This document shows positions 21,785-25,375 of a stretch of 25,375 nt of DNA, in pieces. Both the position numbers and the translations under genes were made by a program. How positions within the stretch are numbered: the stretch's first letter is position 1; each line of letters opens with the position of its first letter. Below the pieces are notes generated by a model. The model was not told the DNA's origin, ran no database searches, and saw only the letters and a list, made by a program, of their open reading frames with translations. Origin of the DNA: a virus; IMG/VR virus record IMGVR_UViG_3300035698_013214, positions 1 to 25,375 of that record; one strand, 5' to 3'.

Positions 21785-24700
21785 AAAAGAAAATAGTTTG
21801 GAATAGATTACACTGTCATAGCGATTTTAGTGTGAGAGACGCGATTGCAAAGGTGAGCAAACTCGTTGAAAATGCTAAAGAACAGGGGTGTACAGCACTT
21901 GCCTTAACAGATCATGGGAATCTTAGTGGTTCATATCAACTGTGGAAAGATTGCAGGAAAGCGGAAATAAAACCAATTTTAGGTGTGGAAGCATATTACG
22001 TAGATGATTATGAATCTGAATCTGCGAAGGTTGCTTGGAACTATATGCACATTTGTCTATGGGCCGCTAACGCTAAAGGGTGGCAGAATATAAAAGACAT
22101 GATGGAAGTCGCGTGGAACAGAGGTTTTCATGCAAAGCCTCGTATCGATTTTGCACTGTTGAAGAAACACAATGAAGGGGTGTTTGTTGGATCTGCTTGT
22201 GTAGGTGGGCTGGTAGGTCATACTTTGCTTGGTTATGATAAATATCATACCGATCTTACAAAAGTGGAAAAGAATAAAAGAATATGTAAACGTATAAAAC
22301 AAATCCAAAAGGTTTTTGGTGATAGATTCTATCTGGAATACATGATACACGATATGAAAGAGCTTGTTGCTCTTAATAAATACCAAATAAGGCTTGGAAA
22401 AAAGTTTGGCATCCAAGGGATTCTCACACACGACACACATTATATAGCGGATAATGATTATGAAATACATGATATAGTGCTATGTGTTATGCGGAATACA
22501 AAACTACAGGACGAAAACAACGGAACGTATGATTGTAAGGATTTCTCCTTCAGTAGTGTAAAAAAAGTTCAAGAATGTAGAAAAGAACATTTCCCTTATA
22601 TCAAGAAAAAAACTGTGGAAAAGTGGATGAAAAACACGGTTAAGTTCAGCAATAGGATAGAAACCTTTGAGTACAGGACAAAAGAGAGTGCTTTACCTAA
22701 ATACTGTGAAGACGCCAATGCTGTTTTGAGAAAGCTGTGCAAGAAAGGGATGAAGGACAGAATAAAAAGTGTCACTAAAGAATATAAAGCAAAATTAGAA
22801 TATGAATTGGAAGTTATCATTAGGCTTGGGTTTTCAGATTACTTCTTATTTGTGTGGGACATTGCACAGTACTGTAAAGCTACCGGTATACCGTATAATG
22901 CCCGTGGGAGTGTTTGTGGCTCGTTGGTGGCCTTTTGCTTGGGGCTTACAGTAGTAGACCCAATAAGGTTTGATGCTACGTTTGAGAGATTTTTAACAGA
23001 GGACAGATTGTCCCTGCCAGATATAGATGCAGATGTTGGAAAAAAACAACGTCAACTGGTGGTAGATTACATTCAAGAAAAATACGGTTCTGACAATGTA
23101 GCTTACATATTGAACTTTTTACAGTGGCGTCCACGTGGAGCACTGAAGGATGTGAGCAGAGTATGTGGTGTACCTTTCCAAACTATAAATGACATCACAA
23201 AAGCTATTCCAGACAATGTTAGAGAATGGGGAGAAATTCCAGCAACTAAAAAGTTGACCAGATTTTTTGAAAAAAATGAAGACATTGAAGACTGGTCGAT
23301 ACGAATGCAAAAGTTTTACAGACAGCGTGGAACACATGCTTCTGGTATAATAGTCACACCTGGAAAAATGACAAAGTGGATTCCGGTGTCGTACAATACA
23401 ACAGGCGACAAAAGAACAAATAAAACAACTGAATTGAATATGTACGATCTTGAAGAACTAGACATACTCAAAGTTGATATATTGGGACAAACAACTCTAG
23501 ATGTAATAATGGACACGTTAAGGTATGAACAAGTTCCTTGGAATAATTATGACGAGATTGCTATGCACGTACTTGAAGAAGAAAACATAAACGATAAAGA
23601 AGTGTATGCAGGATTACGTGCAGGACACTTGCAGGGTTTGTTTCAACTTGGCACATCTGAGGGGATGAAAAATTTGACAATAGCAATGGGAACTGAAAAC
23701 ATAGAAGATATTCTATATGTGATATCTTTGTACAGGACAGGTGTGTTGAAGGCTGGGATGCATACAGAATTTGTGGAAAGGAAATTTGGTAAAGAATTTG
23801 AATACATACATCCTAAAATGGGTAAGGTACTTGATAAAACAAAGGGTGTGTTATTATTTCAAGAAGACCTATCGGCATTGGCTGTGCATTTAGCAGGGTT
23901 TACACCAACGGATGCGGATCATTTTAGGAAAGGCATCAAACTAAAAGATCCGAGTAAATTTAAGCCTTGGAAAGACAAATTTATAAAGGGTTGTAAAAAA
24001 ATTAGCAACATTAAAAAAAGTGATGCAGCCAAAATATGGCAGTTTATGGAATACTTTAGTGGATATGGATTTAACAAAAATCATGGTTTGAGTTATGCGA
24101 TTGTGGCCTATATAACAGCATATTTGAAACACTATTATCCAGTAGAATTTATGTGCAGCTTGCTAACAAATAACATAGACGATGATAAAAAGCTGGCTAA
24201 GTATGTTAAAGAATGTAGAAGACTTGGCATTAAAGTTTTGATGCCTGAAATAAATGAATCAGGTGCTGAATTTAAATTATCTAAGAGTGGAAAAAATATT
24301 AGATTTCCTTTCAGTGCAGTGAAGGGTTGCGGGGACAAAGCAGTGCAATGTATTAAAGAAGTCAAAGCTAAAGGTAAAATAAAAAGCTTTGAGCAATTTT
24401 ATGAAGACGTGAATAAAACGAAGGTGAATGTCAAGGTTTTGTCGAATATGATTTTTGCAGGTATATTCAGTAAATTCGGAAGTATGAAAAAGGTTTATAA
24501 TAAATATGCAAAGTTGCGCAATGAAAAGAATGAGAGAACCCTCTATTGTTATAGTTGCAGTAACAGGTATCCCATTATATCAAATAAGTTGGTGTGTCCC
24601 AATTGTGGTGATTTAGATGTAACAGTGAAATCTAAAAAAGTCAGGAAGAAAAAATTTAATAAAGCTTATTTGGCGGATCTAGTGTTTGGATTTAATGTCA

Positions 24701-25041
24701 CTAGAAAAGGTTTAACGGACTTTGCACCCATTATACTAAAGGCAAAGTGTAAGCCCTTGTCAATAGTCGAAGAAATAAATACAGGTTCTTTAGTTAAAGT
24801 TGCATTTGAAGTTGATAAGATAAAAGAGATCGTAGACAAGAACGGTAACAAAATGGCTTTTATAGATATAGTTGATGGGGAATTTGATACAAGTATTGTA
24901 ATTTTCCATTCAGACTGGGATGTTTTAAAAGATGTTTTTAAGAAAGGAAGGTGCTACATTGGAAAGCTAGAAAAGGGTAATCGTGGTGATAACTATTTGT
25001 ATTCTTCAAGGAGAAGTAAATTGGATGAATTAAAACTTTAA
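21781..25041 (+). CDS. dnaE: DNA polymerase III alpha subunit (DnaE type) with C-terminal zinc ribbon
   Basis: 1086-aa C-family replicative DNA polymerase starting at GTG 21781 in a GTGA overlap. N-terminal PHP domain: HCHSD (11-15), LTDHGN, GVEAYY, MHICLW and THDTHY look intact in metal ligands, so a PHP exonuclease or pyrophosphatase is possible. Polymerase core: RGSVCGSLVAFCLGLT, FERFLTEDRLSLPDIDADVG with D414 and D416, and VDILGQ with D566 as the third catalytic Asp. Then NKNHGLSYAIVAYITAYLKHYYPVEF and a (HhH)2-like region around FSAVKGCGDKAV. At 923-942 CYSC...CPNC forms a zinc ribbon, followed by an OB-fold-like end (VKVAFEVDKIKEI...FIDIVDGE). No PolC-type exonuclease domain is inserted. 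It is similar in length to typical DnaE. Confidence 0.93.
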   Translation: MKKKIVWNRLHCHSDFSVRDAIAKVSKLVENAKEQGCTALALTDHGNLSGSYQLWKDCRKAEIKPILGVEAYYVDDYESESAKVAWNYMHICLWAANAKGWQNIKDMMEVAWNRGFHAKPRIDFALLKKHNEGVFVGSACVGGLVGHTLLGYDKYHTDLTKVEKNKRICKRIKQIQKVFGDRFYLEYMIHDMKELVALNKYQIRLGKKFGIQGILTHDTHYIADNDYEIHDIVLCVMRNTKLQDENNGTYDCKDFSFSSVKKVQECRKEHFPYIKKKTVEKWMKNTVKFSNRIETFEYRTKESALPKYCEDANAVLRKLCKKGMKDRIKSVTKEYKAKLEYELEVIIRLGFSDYFLFVWDIAQYCKATGIPYNARGSVCGSLVAFCLGLTVVDPIRFDATFERFLTEDRLSLPDIDADVGKKQRQLVVDYIQEKYGSDNVAYILNFLQWRPRGALKDVSRVCGVPFQTINDITKAIPDNVREWGEIPATKKLTRFFEKNEDIEDWSIRMQKFYRQRGTHASGIIVTPGKMTKWIPVSYNTTGDKRTNKTTELNMYDLEELDILKVDILGQTTLDVIMDTLRYEQVPWNNYDEIAMHVLEEENINDKEVYAGLRAGHLQGLFQLGTSEGMKNLTIAMGTENIEDILYVISLYRTGVLKAGMHTEFVERKFGKEFEYIHPKMGKVLDKTKGVLLFQEDLSALAVHLAGFTPTDADHFRKGIKLKDPSKFKPWKDKFIKGCKKISNIKKSDAAKIWQFMEYFSGYGFNKNHGLSYAIVAYITAYLKHYYPVEFMCSLLTNNIDDDKKLAKYVKECRRLGIKVLMPEINESGAEFKLSKSGKNIRFPFSAVKGCGDKAVQCIKEVKAKGKIKSFEQFYEDVNKTKVNVKVLSNMIFAGIFSKFGSMKKVYNKYAKLRNEKNERTLYCYSCSNRYPIISNKLVCPNCGDLDVTVKSKKVRKKKFNKAYLADLVFGFNVTRKGLTDFAPIILKAKCKPLSIVEEINTGSLVKVAFEVDKIKEIVDKNGNKMAFIDIVDGEFDTSIVIFHSDWDVLKDVFKKGRCYIGKLEKGNRGDNYLYSSRRSKLDELKL

Positions 25042-25059
25042 AAAGGTTTTCCAAAAGGG

Positions 25060-25088
25060 TTGTAACCACTGTATACTATTGCTATGTT
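25060..25088 (+). promoter_or_regulatory. Putative promoter for the last gene
   Basis: The gap 25042-25137 contains TTGTAA (25060-25065), a 17-nt spacer and TATGTT (25083-25088). Alternatively the -10 is TATACT at 25072-25077, the same hexamer as in the 16253-16280 promoter and in a similar A-C-C-rich context, but then the -35 is poor. I see no terminator for the polymerase gene here, so some read-through is likely. Confidence 0.5.
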
Positions 25089-25137
25089 AAAAGTGTTTAA
25101 AAAAGTAACGTAACTGGAACCGTAAAGGAGAAAGAAA

Positions 25138-25375
25138 ATGGGTAAGAACAAAGAAAAGAAAGAAACAGTACAAATCTCTACAGCCTATGGCGTGGACTAC
25201 AGTACTAAAGCAACAGGTATCTCGAGTATTCAAGTAACGAGAGAATCTGAAGGCGACGTAGCGGAGTTGACACTGGCGCAGTCAGAAGAAATGGAAGAGA
25301 TCTGGAAGAAGCTTGAGGAAGCAGGGAAGACTATTACGTCTAAACTTGCTGACGACGATGACGATGACGATGACG
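25138..25375 (+). CDS. Small acidic protein with poly-Asp tail (5' part)
   Basis: Starts at ATG 25138 with an excellent ribosome binding site AAAGGAG at 25124-25130 (7-nt spacing). 79 codons are visible: a Lys-rich start (MGKNKEKKE), a mixed middle with an EEMEEIWKKLEEAGK helix, and then at least nine Asp in a row, encoded by mixed GAC/GAT codons, running off the window edge. No family is recognised. The acidic tail could mimic DNA or bind basic proteins, but this is speculation. Confidence 0.75.
   Translation, partial: MGKNKEKKETVQISTAYGVDYSTKATGISSIQVTRESEGDVAELTLAQSEEMEEIWKKLEEAGKTITSKLADDDDDDDD

Noticed and set aside
25042-25070. Terminator after the polymerase gene
   Set aside because: The short GGTT/AACC and TTTTCC/AAAAGG complementarities do not make a stem with a T run.

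Overview
The window is part of a tailed-phage (or prophage) genome. It is AT-rich (well under 45% G+C by eye), almost fully coding, and built from tightly coupled genes nearly all on the + strand. Stops include TAA, TGA and TAG and starts ATG and GTG, so the standard bacterial code fits. No host gene, integrase, tRNA, IS element or CRISPR array is visible, and the host cannot be named. Many proteins carry Cys clusters (the SNF2-like helicase, its 279-aa neighbour, the polymerase, and the minus-strand protein), which might suit an anaerobic host, but that is only an inference.

Region 1 (1-16239) is the tail module. It starts with the end of a structural gene (probably the tail tube) followed by a strong intrinsic terminator (209-241). 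Next come two small genes in the tail-assembly-chaperone position, then a 1760-aa tape-measure protein whose C-terminal third holds recently duplicated motifs. After that are a distal-tail-like protein, a protein with a ~220-residue poly-serine N terminus, and a 66-aa DUF1508/YegP-like protein. A single minus-strand gene (9267-10388) interrupts the module; it has two Cys clusters resembling DUF2284 predicted metal-binding proteins. The module resumes with two beta-rich/Ig-FnIII-like proteins, an 819-aa baseplate-hub-like protein and two distal structural proteins, the last Trp-rich and with a G8 tract near its 3' end.

Region 2 (16240-25041) is a replication operon behind a good extended -10 promoter (16253-16280). 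In order it holds: an SNF2-like helicase with an inserted Cys4-5 cluster; a Cys-rich protein of unknown function; a DnaB-type replicative helicase; a thymidylate-synthase-fold protein that has lost the catalytic Cys and phosphate-binding residues; an HU/IHF-like DNA-binding protein; and a DnaE-type DNA polymerase III alpha subunit with an intact-looking PHP domain and a C-terminal zinc ribbon. No primase or clamp is recognisable here. Region 3 (25042-end) is a new transcription unit with the start of a small protein ending in a run of Asp.

Most likely to repay study: the pseudo-thymidylate synthase embedded in a replisome operon, the DUF2284-like gene on the opposite strand inside the tail module, the repeat expansions in the tape measure, the poly-Ser tail protein, and the unrecognised Cys-rich replication-operon protein.
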